Positions 1 through 6,590 of a stretch of DNA of 18,691 nt are shown here, piece after piece. The stretch's first letter is position 1. Each line of letters starts with the position of its first letter. Below the pieces are notes generated by a model. That model was not told the DNA's origin and searched no databases. It worked only from the letters and a program-made list of their open reading frames with translations. The translations under genes and the position numbers were made by a program. Source of the stretch: DATLCI01 sp046714215 (GTDB lineage Bacteria > Acidobacteriota > Terriglobia > Terriglobales > Acidobacteriaceae); contig JBKKBM010000130.1 of NCBI GenBank assembly GCA_046714215.1, forward strand, positions 1 to 18,691, given 5' to 3'.

Positions 1-1757
1 TGCTCGACGCCTTCCGCGTACTACTCATCGGGCCCATCTTTGACCGCGTGCTCAACCCTGTCCCCCACGGACGCGGCATCACCCTCTTCCGCATCCCCGG
101 CCTCGATTACAGCTTCAACCTCCAACAATTCGTACCGTCGCACATCCAGAATGACTGGACCATGGTCGCCTTCGCGCTGGTCGTCGCCACCGTGCTCAAG
201 GGCATTTGCGACTACGTGGGCACCTATCTGGTGAATTACGCCGGCTTTGGCATGATCACCGACCTGCGCAATCAGCTTTACAACGCCATCTTGCGGCGCT
301 CCGTCGCCTTCTTCCATCGCCACTCCACCGGCACCTTGCTTTCCACCATCATCAATGACATTGAGCGCGTGCAATTTGCGATGTCGAACGTGCTCGGCGA
401 ATTCCTGCAACAGTTCTTCACTCTGATCTTTACGGCGGGCGTGGTCATCGTGCTGGGCGGCAAACTGGCCTGGGTGCTGGTGCTTTTTATCCCGTTCGTC
501 GTCTTCTCCGCGGGCAAGATCGGGCGTCGTGTCAGCTCCACCACCCGTAAAGGTCAAGACAAGCTCGCCGACATCCAAAATATTTTGCAGGAGACCATCA
601 CCGGCAACCGCGTGGTCAAGGCCTTCGGCATGGAGACCTGGGAGATCGCGCGCTTCCGCGGGGCTGCCAGCAAGCTCTTTCGCGCGAATCTGCGTTCGGT
701 CCGCGCCCAGGCCCTCAGCTCACCCCTCATGGACGTAATCGGCGCGGTCGCCATCGCGCTGTTGCTTATGTTGGGCCGTGAGCAGATCAAGTCCGGAATA
801 TTCACCGCGGGCACCTTCCTCACCTTCATCATTGCCGTCTTCAAGCTTTACGACCCCGTCCGCAAGTTCGCGCAATTCAATAACAGCTTCCAGCAGGCCC
901 TCGGAGCCTCCACGGAGATCTTCACCTTCATGGACGCCGATGACGACGTCCAACAAAAGCCCGACGCCGTCATCCTGCGCGGCTTCCACAAGAGCGTGCA
1001 GTTTGACGATGTTGGTTTTGCCTACGTGGAAGAAGACGGCAGCCCCCGTCCCGTGCTGCGCAATATCAATCTCGGCGTCAAGGCCGGCGAGGTGGTCGCC
1101 TTCGTCGGCTCCAGCGGCGCGGGAAAAACTACCCTGGTCAACCTCATTCCACGCTTCTTTGATGTGACCGAGGGCCGCCTGCTTATCGACGGTCACGATG
1201 TCCGCGACCTCAACATCGCCACGTTGCGCTCGCACATCGGCATCGTCACCCAGGAGACCATCCTGTTCAATGACACCGTGCGCAACAACATCGCGTATGG
1301 ACAGCCCAACATGCCCGCGGAGCTCGTGATGGCCGCGGCCAAAACGGCGCGCGCGCATACCTTCATCGAGGAAATGCCGCAGGGTTATGACACCGTCATC
1401 GGCGAAAAAGGCGTGCGTCTGAGTGGCGGCGAGCGCCAGCGGGTGGCCATCGCGCGCGCGCTGCTCAAAAACGCCCCCATCCTGATCCTCGACGAAGCCA
1501 CCTCCGCGCTCGACACCGAATCCGAGGCGCTGGTGCAGACCGCGCTGCAGAACCTGATGTCCGGACGCACCGTCTTCGTCATCGCCCACCGCCTCTCCAC
1601 CGTGCGCCGCGCTGACCGCATCGTCGTCATCGAAAACGGCACCATTGCCGATATCGGTACCCACGACGACCTCATCAACCGTCTGGGCACCTACAAACGT
1701 CTGCATGACATGCAATTCGTGGACGTGGCTAATCCCGTCCTCAAGGAGAGTGATTGA
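1..1757 (+). CDS. msbA: ABC exporter, MsbA-like lipid flippase type (5' truncated)
   Basis: The 3' part of a half-size ABC exporter with fused membrane and ATPase domains. The reading frame is open to the window edge (first whole codon at base 3), and the GTG at 48 is internal: residues before it read LLIGPIFDRV, typical of the end of the first transmembrane helix in this family. The membrane domain runs to about base 950, followed by a nucleotide-binding domain with Walker A GSSGAGKTT (1108-1134), signature LSGGERQR (from 1419), Walker B ILILDE followed by SALD (from about 1479), and the H-loop His of IAHRLST (1587-1589). All ATPase motifs are intact, so it should be active in the inner membrane. 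MsbA flips lipid A-core in Gram-negative bacteria, but related exporters move drugs or peptides and sequence alone does not fix the substrate. Its stop overlaps the yicC start by one base (TGATG), which suggests co-transcription. Confidence 0.85.
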   Translation, partial: LDAFRVLLIGPIFDRVLNPVPHGRGITLFRIPGLDYSFNLQQFVPSHIQNDWTMVAFALVVATVLKGICDYVGTYLVNYAGFGMITDLRNQLYNAILRRSVAFFHRHSTGTLLSTIINDIERVQFAMSNVLGEFLQQFFTLIFTAGVVIVLGGKLAWVLVLFIPFVVFSAGKIGRRVSSTTRKGQDKLADIQNILQETITGNRVVKAFGMETWEIARFRGAASKLFRANLRSVRAQALSSPLMDVIGAVAIALLLMLGREQIKSGIFTAGTFLTFIIAVFKLYDPVRKFAQFNNSFQQALGASTEIFTFMDADDDVQQKPDAVILRGFHKSVQFDDVGFAYVEEDGSPRPVLRNINLGVKAGEVVAFVGSSGAGKTTLVNLIPRFFDVTEGRLLIDGHDVRDLNIATLRSHIGIVTQETILFNDTVRNNIAYGQPNMPAELVMAAAKTARAHTFIEEMPQGYDTVIGEKGVRLSGGERQRVAIARALLKNAPILILDEATSALDTESEALVQTALQNLMSGRTVFVIAHRLSTVRRADRIVVIENGTIADIGTHDDLINRLGTYKRLHDMQFVDVANPVLKESD

Positions 1758-2656
1758 TGGCGATTCGTTCGATGACCGGCTACGCCCAGGTCCGCTCCGC
1801 CAGCAAGGGCAAGCCAGGCAAGCAAGAGCTGGCCTATGCGGTGTCACTGAAAGCGGTGAACCATCGCTATCTGGACCTCTCCATGCGGTTGCCCTCCGAT
1901 TGCGATGCCCTGGAGATGAAACTACGCCGCCTGCTGAAAGAGAAGATGGCCCGCGGCCACGTGGACCTCACGCTCAGTGTGGAGAGAGGCGCCGCCGGGG
2001 CCGTGCAGTTGAACAAGGAGATCGTGGGCGGCTACGTAGAAGCTTTTCGCGCCGCCGCGAAAACGTTCGGCCTGAGTGGTGATCCTGACCTCAACGCTAT
2101 CCTCCGGATGCCGGGCGCGCTCGCCGGTGGTGTGGAGGTAGATGAAGATTTCGAAAAGAGCGTGCTCGAATCCACGGAGCAGGCCGTGGTCAAGCTGAAT
2201 GAGATGCGCGAAGAAGAAGGGCGCGGACTGGAACAGGAATTGCGTCGCCGCATGCGCGAGTTGCACAGCGCCACCAGCCAGTTGGAAGAGATGCGCGGCG
2301 CCGTCACGAAGGCCTACCTCGAGAAAGTGCAAGCCCGGATGACCGAGTTGATCGCCGGCAAAGCCGACCCGGACCGTATTCTGCAGGAGGCGGCCATGCT
2401 CGCAGAGCGCAGTGACATTCAGGAAGAGCTGGTGCGCATGAAGATGCACATTCAGCACTTCGTGGGCATGCTGGAAAAGGGCGGAGAGATCGGTAAGAAG
2501 CTGGACTTCCTCTTGCAGGAAATGAACCGCGAGGCTAATACTTTGCTGTCAAAGACCGCGGGCGTAAGCGGCGAGGGTCTGCGCATCACCGAGCTGGGCC
2601 TGGCCATGAAGAGCGAGATTGAAAAAACGCGGGAGCAGATCCAGAACATCGAGTGA
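1757..2656 (+). CDS. yicC: YicC/YloC family endoribonuclease
   Basis: A 299-residue YicC/YloC protein, close to the usual family length. The N-terminus MAIRSMTGYAQ is the family hallmark. The C-terminal half ends in the conserved block from DFLLQEMNREANTLLSK through ITELGLAMKSEIEKTREQIQNIE (the DUF1732 part). Members are cytoplasmic endoribonucleases: E. coli YicC is linked to turnover of the small RNA RyhB, and B. subtilis YloC cuts RNA. The ATG at 1757 is preferred over the in-frame TTG at 1754 because AAGGAGAG at 1743-1750, inside the end of the transporter gene, is well placed for it. The neighbourhood (yicC upstream of gmk, rpoZ, coaBC, priA) matches the conserved cluster of other phyla, but remA, which sits between yloC and gmk in Firmicutes, is absent. 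Confidence 0.93.
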   Translation: MAIRSMTGYAQVRSASKGKPGKQELAYAVSLKAVNHRYLDLSMRLPSDCDALEMKLRRLLKEKMARGHVDLTLSVERGAAGAVQLNKEIVGGYVEAFRAAAKTFGLSGDPDLNAILRMPGALAGGVEVDEDFEKSVLESTEQAVVKLNEMREEEGRGLEQELRRRMRELHSATSQLEEMRGAVTKAYLEKVQARMTELIAGKADPDRILQEAAMLAERSDIQEELVRMKMHIQHFVGMLEKGGEIGKKLDFLLQEMNREANTLLSKTAGVSGEGLRITELGLAMKSEIEKTREQIQNIE

Positions 2657-2965
2657 TGAGAAATTGGTAATCTGGTGATCGGGTAATTTGGTAATTGGAA
2701 AACCGGACTGACCGCGGATCAGAGCGGATTGAGTTGAAGAAATTGGGAATTGAGTTCGGGTATCTTGGTAATTGAAGACCAAAGAATTGACCGCGGATAA
2801 AGGCGGATTCAAGGGGATTTAAGGAAACACGGAAGGTTCGAAGAAGGGTGGGATCGTTCTTCTGACGGCTGATGGCTTCAAGCTAAAAGCCAAGAGCTAA
2901 GAGCCAAAAGCTGAAAGCCAAAAGCTAAAAGCGCCAAGAACCACCGCACCACGCATCGCCCAAAC
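2657..2965. repeat. 309-base gap filled with degenerate simple repeats
   Basis: This gap between yicC and gmk has no credible gene. It contains three copies of TTGGTAAT (2664-2671, 2688-2695, 2765-2772). A 24-base direct repeat beginning TGACCGCGGAT occurs at 2709-2732 and 2788-2811 with about four mismatches. A run of degenerate heptads AGCYRAR lies at its right end and is listed separately. The plus strand is strongly purine-rich. I see no convincing promoter or terminator. Confidence 0.75.
2881..2936 (+). repeat. Eight tandem heptads AGCYRAR
   Basis: Read from 2881 the sequence falls into 7-base units: AGCTAAA, AGCCAAG, AGCTAAG, AGCCAAA, AGCTGAA, AGCCAAA, AGCTAAA, AGCGCCA. The third base (C) is invariant, T and C alternate at position 4, and positions 5-7 are purines except in the last unit. 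The alternation also makes it a 14-base repeat. It ends 29 bases before the gmk start codon. Confidence 0.85.
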
Positions 2966-3688
2966 ATGCCAGGCATTCTCTACATCATCTCCGCGCCGTC
3001 CGGATCAGGGAAGTCGACCCTGGTGAACGAGCTGCGCAGCATCGTTCCGCACCTGGAGTTTTCCATCTCCTACACCACCCGTGCGCCCCGCGGCAGTGAG
3101 CAGAACGGCCGCGAGTACTACTTTGTGAGCCGCCGTGAGTTTGAGGAGATGATCCGCCGGGGAGAGTTCCTGGAACATGCCGAGGTCTTCGGCAATTACT
3201 ACGGCACGGCCAAACGCTTCCTGCGGGAGGCTGCGGCCCGGGGCAATGACTTGCTGCTCGACATCGACGTCCAGGGCGCCTCCCAAGTCAAAGAAAAGGA
3301 AAAGGATTCGGTCAGTATCTTCGTGCTGCCCCCCTCCCGCGATGTTCTGGAGAGGCGACTCCGCAACCGCAGCCAGAGCGAGGCGGCCACCTCCAAGGGG
3401 GGTGGCATGTCCGATGAGGTCATCCAAAGGCGGCTTTTAGAGGCGGGAAAAGAGATTGAGAAATACTCAAAATACGACTATATTCTCGTCAACGACAGCT
3501 TGGAACACTCGGTGGAATTGCTGAAGGCCATAGTGCTTTCGGAGCGAAAACAGCGCTCTGGATCCGATCTGACTGAGGCCGACCAGCATCTGCTTACCGC
3601 CGCCCGGGAGTGCCTCCATGCAGCCCAAGCCAGCAGTGGCAAGCTGCAGGATATCCTGAACTCATTCGCTCCGGCCAAGTCCGGATAA
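2966..3688 (+). CDS. gmk: Guanylate kinase
   Basis: Phosphorylates GMP to GDP with ATP, the essential step toward GTP and dGTP, in the cytoplasm. The 240-residue product has the P-loop SAPSGSGKST at residues 9-18, the GMP-binding segment SISYTTRAPR followed by NGREYYFV at about 34-54, and DIDVQGA at 99-105. The lid region (about 130-158) carries a short Ser/Gly-rich insertion (KGGGMS). It is some 30 residues longer than the usual 205-210, mostly as a C-terminal tail. The ATG at 2966 is the only start that keeps the P-loop at its normal distance from the N-terminus, yet no Shine-Dalgarno sequence is visible in the 20 bases before it. rpoZ follows after 12 bases. Confidence 0.95.
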   Translation: MPGILYIISAPSGSGKSTLVNELRSIVPHLEFSISYTTRAPRGSEQNGREYYFVSRREFEEMIRRGEFLEHAEVFGNYYGTAKRFLREAAARGNDLLLDIDVQGASQVKEKEKDSVSIFVLPPSRDVLERRLRNRSQSEAATSKGGGMSDEVIQRRLLEAGKEIEKYSKYDYILVNDSLEHSVELLKAIVLSERKQRSGSDLTEADQHLLTAARECLHAAQASSGKLQDILNSFAPAKSG

Positions 3689-3700
3689 CGAGGTAAGTCT

Positions 3701-3928
3701 ATGGAAATAGAAGGGTTTGACAGCAAATATCGCTATATCCTGGTGGCCGCCCGCCGGGCGCGTCAGCTCCAATCCGGGGCTCCCTCCCTGGTGAAAACTC
3801 AGTCCCGCAAGGCCAGCAAAGTGGCCCAGGACGAGATCCAGGCTGGCCTGGTCAAGCACGTGGTGACCGAAGCCCCCAAGACAGCCCTGACCACCGCTGC
3901 CGACTTCTTTGACGGTGGCAGCCGCTAG
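3701..3928 (+). CDS. rpoZ: RNA polymerase omega subunit
   Basis: A 75-residue omega subunit, which helps beta' fold and assemble into RNA polymerase. The core SKYRYILVAARRARQLQSG and the following KASKVAQDEI match the conserved helices that wrap the beta' tail, and the length is normal. GAGGT at 3690-3694 lies about six bases before the ATG, a good ribosome-binding site. The gmk-rpoZ pairing is one of the most widespread bacterial gene pairs and supports the call. In some bacteria omega also contributes to (p)ppGpp binding; whether this one does cannot be read from the sequence. Confidence 0.93.
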   Translation: MEIEGFDSKYRYILVAARRARQLQSGAPSLVKTQSRKASKVAQDEIQAGLVKHVVTEAPKTALTTAADFFDGGSR

Positions 3929-3953
3929 GTCGTGTCCCGGCGCTGTATCCCAG

Positions 3954-3983
3954 CCCCGCTGCCTGTAATCTAATGAAGCGGGG
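3954..3983 (+). promoter_or_regulatory. Inverted repeat overlapping the coaBC ribosome-binding site
   Basis: CCCCGCT (3954-3960) and AGCGGGG (3977-3983) are perfect 7-base complements around a 16-base loop. The right arm supplies the first G residues of the coaBC Shine-Dalgarno region GGGGAG at 3981-3986, so folding would partly hide it. It is not followed by a U-tract, so it is not a standard terminator. A regulatory role is inference only. Confidence 0.4.
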
Positions 3984-3994
3984 GAGCAATTCTC

Positions 3995-5212
3995 ATGAGA
4001 GTCGCACTAGGCGTAACCGGCGGCATTGCCGCTTATAAGGCTGCGGAGATTGTCCGCCTGCTGCAGGACTGCAACGTCCGCGTGCAGGTGGTGATGACCC
4101 GGGGGGCGCAGGAGTTCGTCCGCCCGCTCACGTTCGCCGCCCTCACCGGCCAGAAGGTGATCACCGGACTCTTCGGGCAGGAGGGCGCTGAATCTGTTCC
4201 TAACATCGATTCCGCGATCGAACATATCTCCGTGGCGCAGGAGATTGACGCGCTGGTAGTGGCGCCGGCTACGGCTGACACTCTCGCCAAATTCGTTCAA
4301 GGCATTGCCGACGACTTTCTCACCACCTTCTATCTCGCGACCACCGCGCCCGTGCTCGTGGCGCCGGCGATGAATGTGAACATGTGGAACCATCCCGCCA
4401 CGCAGGCGAATCTGGCCGAGTTGCGTAAGCGTGGCGTGCGCATCGTCGAACCGGACAGCGGATACCTCGCCTGTGGCATGGTCGGCGCCGGGCGGCTCGC
4501 GGCCAATGAGACCATCGTCTCCGCCGTCATGGACATGTTGCACGCTAATCAGGCGTTGCGCGGCGAGACCATCCTGATCACCGCCGGACCCACGCGTGAG
4601 CCTATCGACCCAGTACGCTTTATCGGCAACCGCTCCAGCGGGAAGATGGGGTACGCGCTGGCGGAAGAAGCCATGCGCATGGGCGCAAGAGTTATCCTGG
4701 TCAGCGGGCCTACCGCGCTCGAACCACCCGACGGCGCTGAAGTGGTCCGCGTGGAAACCACCGAACAGATGCGCGATGCCGTGATGGCTCGCCTGGGCGA
4801 AGCCAGCATCGTGATCAAGACCGCCGCCGTCGCGGATTACAAACCCAAGCAGGTCGCCGGCCAGAAGATCAAGCGCAAAGGCGATATGGCCGTCGAACTC
4901 CAGGCTACCGCCGACATCCTCAAAGAGATTGCGGCGAAAAAGACTTCACAAATGGTTATTGGCTTTGCCGCCGAGACAGAAAACATCCTCGAAAATGCCC
5001 GTAAGAAGCTCGACTCCAAGAAACTCGACGCCATCGTGGTCAACGACGTCTCCCAGCCCGGCATCGGCTTTGATTCCGATCGCAACGCAGTGAAGATCTT
5101 CACTCGCGACCAGGAAATCGATGTGCCTGAGGCGCCGAAGACGGAAATCGCCCGCCGGATCTTGGAGTTTGTTGTGGCATCTAAGAAGAAGCCTTCGCCC
5201 GTCAGCAGATAG
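3995..5212 (+). CDS. coaBC: Bifunctional phosphopantothenoylcysteine decarboxylase / phosphopantothenate-cysteine ligase
   Basis: Carries out two consecutive steps of coenzyme A synthesis: CoaB joins cysteine to 4'-phosphopantothenate and CoaC (flavin-dependent) decarboxylates the product. The 405 residues cover both domains. CoaC (about 1-185) has the N-terminal flavin-binding start ALGVTGGIAAYKA, active-site His77 in IEHIS, PAMNVNMW at 124-131, and Cys160 in the flap YLACGMVGAGRLA. CoaB (about 190-395) has ITAGPTREPIDPVRFI, NRSSGKMG at 212-219, the AAVADYKPK segment, and the Lys-containing KIKRK. All key residues are present. The ATG follows GGGAG with eight bases of spacing. Position after rpoZ matches other phyla. 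Confidence 0.96.
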   Translation: MRVALGVTGGIAAYKAAEIVRLLQDCNVRVQVVMTRGAQEFVRPLTFAALTGQKVITGLFGQEGAESVPNIDSAIEHISVAQEIDALVVAPATADTLAKFVQGIADDFLTTFYLATTAPVLVAPAMNVNMWNHPATQANLAELRKRGVRIVEPDSGYLACGMVGAGRLAANETIVSAVMDMLHANQALRGETILITAGPTREPIDPVRFIGNRSSGKMGYALAEEAMRMGARVILVSGPTALEPPDGAEVVRVETTEQMRDAVMARLGEASIVIKTAAVADYKPKQVAGQKIKRKGDMAVELQATADILKEIAAKKTSQMVIGFAAETENILENARKKLDSKKLDAIVVNDVSQPGIGFDSDRNAVKIFTRDQEIDVPEAPKTEIARRILEFVVASKKKPSPVSR

Positions 5213-5330
5213 CCGACAGCCATCAGCAGCATTCCGCCATCAGTTCATCTTGTCATCCCGAGCGAGGCGCGACCAGCGGGAGCACCGACGAGGGACAAAG
5301 CCTTTGCTCTTACCCTCCTTAGCTTTTGGT

Positions 5331-5358
5331 TTTCTTTGTGTCCTTCGTGCCTTCGTGG
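5331..5358. repeat. Dispersed CACGAAGG-type repeat, copy 1
   Basis: The minus strand of this stretch reads CCACGAAGGCACGAAGGACA followed by CAAAGAAA, a degenerate tandem of 8-9 base units. A related copy on the plus strand lies at 13959-13986. The rest of the 197-base gap from 5213 to 5409 holds similar low-information text (such as TCATCCCGAGCGAGG around 5252) and no gene that I can support. Confidence 0.6.
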
Positions 5359-5393
5359 TGGGTTTTGTTCTCCTAGCCACCCGCCGAACCCAA

Positions 5394-5402
5394 TGCGATA
5401 AT
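5394..5402 (+). promoter_or_regulatory. Extended -10 promoter for udg, probable leaderless start
   Basis: TGCGATAAT matches the extended -10 consensus TGnTATAAT at all but one specified base. It ends seven bases before the ATG at 5410, so transcription would start at or within one base of the start codon. No Shine-Dalgarno sequence precedes that ATG, which fits a leaderless mRNA. No good -35 is seen at the matching distance. Confidence 0.55.
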
Positions 5403-5409
5403 CTCAACC

Positions 5410-6150
5410 ATGCCCCTCGACGCAGATTCCAAGCGCGCCCTCGCCACTCGTGTGCAGTATTACCGCGAAATGGGCATCGACAGCTTCTATCGCCGCGGTA
5501 CGGCGCCCGCCTGCGCTGCGACGGAAATCGTAGAAGCCCCGGAGAACTACACCGCCCACGCTCTCCCCGCCGACAAGCCCGCCGCACTGCAGATCATCCG
5601 CAATGAGATCGGCGACTGCACCCGCTGCCGCCTCCATGAACAGCGCACGAACATCGTTTTTGGCGTGGGAAATATGGATGCCGACATCATGTTTGTCGGC
5701 GAAGGTCCCGGCGCTGACGAAGACGCCCAGGGCGAACCCTTCGTGGGCCGCGCCGGCCAACTCCTCAACAACATGATCAACGCCATGGGGCTGAAGCGCG
5801 AAGAAGTCTACATCGCCAATGTGGTGAAGTGTCGTCCTCCGGGAAACCGCACGCCAGAGCGCGACGAATGTGATACCTGCTCGCCCTTCCTGATGAAGCA
5901 GATCGAGGTGGTGAAGCCGAAGATCATTGTGGCCCTGGGCGCGGTCGCCGCTAAGAATCTCCTGCAGATGAATGACACCATGGCTAACCTGCGCGGCCGC
6001 ATCTACGACTTCCGTAATACGCAACTTGTGGTCACTTATCACCCCGCCTATCTGCTGCGCGACCCGCGCCAAAAGGGTGAAGCGTGGAAAGATCTCCAGA
6101 TGGTGATGAAACATCTGGGCATGACGCCGCCGAAAGTGGACAAGAAATGA
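5410..6150 (+). CDS. udg: Uracil-DNA glycosylase, family 4 (Fe-S)
   Basis: Removes uracil from DNA to start base-excision repair. It belongs to the thermostable-type family 4 with an iron-sulfur cluster: motif A GEGPGADEDAQGEPFVG is at residues 98-113 and motif B HPAYLLRDP at 211-219. Four cysteines suited to the cluster are present at 70, 73, 141 and 157, with the CxxC and the 16-residue spacing expected for the family. The product is 246 residues; roughly 60 N-terminal residues before CTRC are extra compared with the compact thermophile enzymes. The closely related SPO1 polymerase-associated domain family looks similar, but GEGPG and the HPAYLLR motif fit family 4. The next gene overlaps the stop by ATGA. 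Confidence 0.92.
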   Translation: MPLDADSKRALATRVQYYREMGIDSFYRRGTAPACAATEIVEAPENYTAHALPADKPAALQIIRNEIGDCTRCRLHEQRTNIVFGVGNMDADIMFVGEGPGADEDAQGEPFVGRAGQLLNNMINAMGLKREEVYIANVVKCRPPGNRTPERDECDTCSPFLMKQIEVVKPKIIVALGAVAAKNLLQMNDTMANLRGRIYDFRNTQLVVTYHPAYLLRDPRQKGEAWKDLQMVMKHLGMTPPKVDKK

Positions 6151-6569
6151 ACCCTCCAACAATGACGATGGGGAGCTCGTCTCGGCTTTTGCAGATCATC
6201 TGGGCTGGCTTTCTCATTCACATGGGACTAGTCCCTTTTATGGGAGAGTATCTATCTAAAGGTGTGGTTCGCCCGATCGATGTTTTCTACTATTCGTTCT
6301 GCGCGGTAGTTGCGGTGGAGGTTGTTGTTGCGCTCGTCCTGCGCAATAAACTCGACCCGGTTCATGACGCGCTCCGGCTGAATCCCGGAGACATGACAGC
6401 ACTGATGTCTCGCCATAGGTTGCATATCTTTCTATTCGCGATCAGCGAATCGATCGTGCTCTTCGGCTTCATGTTGCGATTCCTCGGAACGCCGCTGTCG
6501 TACTGCATTCCGTTTTACGCCGCGGGGATCATGCTGCTCCTGCTCAGCGCTCCCCGTAAGCTAGACTAA
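6147..6569 (+). CDS. Small four-helix membrane protein of unknown function
   Basis: A 140-residue protein that I cannot assign to a named family. The start is placed at the ATG overlapping the udg stop (ATGA), which removes an unlikely charged extension present if the frame is opened at 6084. Hydrophobic segments lie at about residues 14-32, 47-65, 93-112 and 117-135. Between helices 2 and 3 is a soluble loop (RNKLDPVHDALRLNPGDMTA). The segment AISESIVLFGFMLRFLG resembles the proton-channel helix style of F0 subunit c, but no clear homology can be claimed. The first 120 bases (6181-6300) are only about 43-48% GC by hand count, clearly below the flanking genes. Translational coupling suggests expression together with udg, with priA next. 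Confidence 0.75.
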   Translation: MNPPTMTMGSSSRLLQIIWAGFLIHMGLVPFMGEYLSKGVVRPIDVFYYSFCAVVAVEVVVALVLRNKLDPVHDALRLNPGDMTALMSRHRLHIFLFAISESIVLFGFMLRFLGTPLSYCIPFYAAGIMLLLLSAPRKLD

Positions 6570-6590
6570 GTTCGCACCCCTTCCGCTTCC

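Noticed and set aside
720..1847. 375-codon minus-strand open frame
   Set aside because: It lies wholly antisense to the ABC exporter and yicC start, whose motifs are certain; its His/Asp/Gly/Val-rich composition is that of a GC-rich shadow frame.
2549..2812. Minus-strand frame across the yicC end and the repeat gap
   Set aside because: It translates repeat text (PDHQITNF-like) and the antisense of yicC; no ribosome-binding site or domain.
2881..2936. CRISPR-like array
   Set aside because: The units are 7 bases, contiguous and degenerate, with no spacers and no cas genes.
5121..5606. Plus-strand frame spanning the coaBC-udg gap
   Set aside because: It overlaps the ends of two certain genes in another frame and its middle is dispersed repeat sequence.
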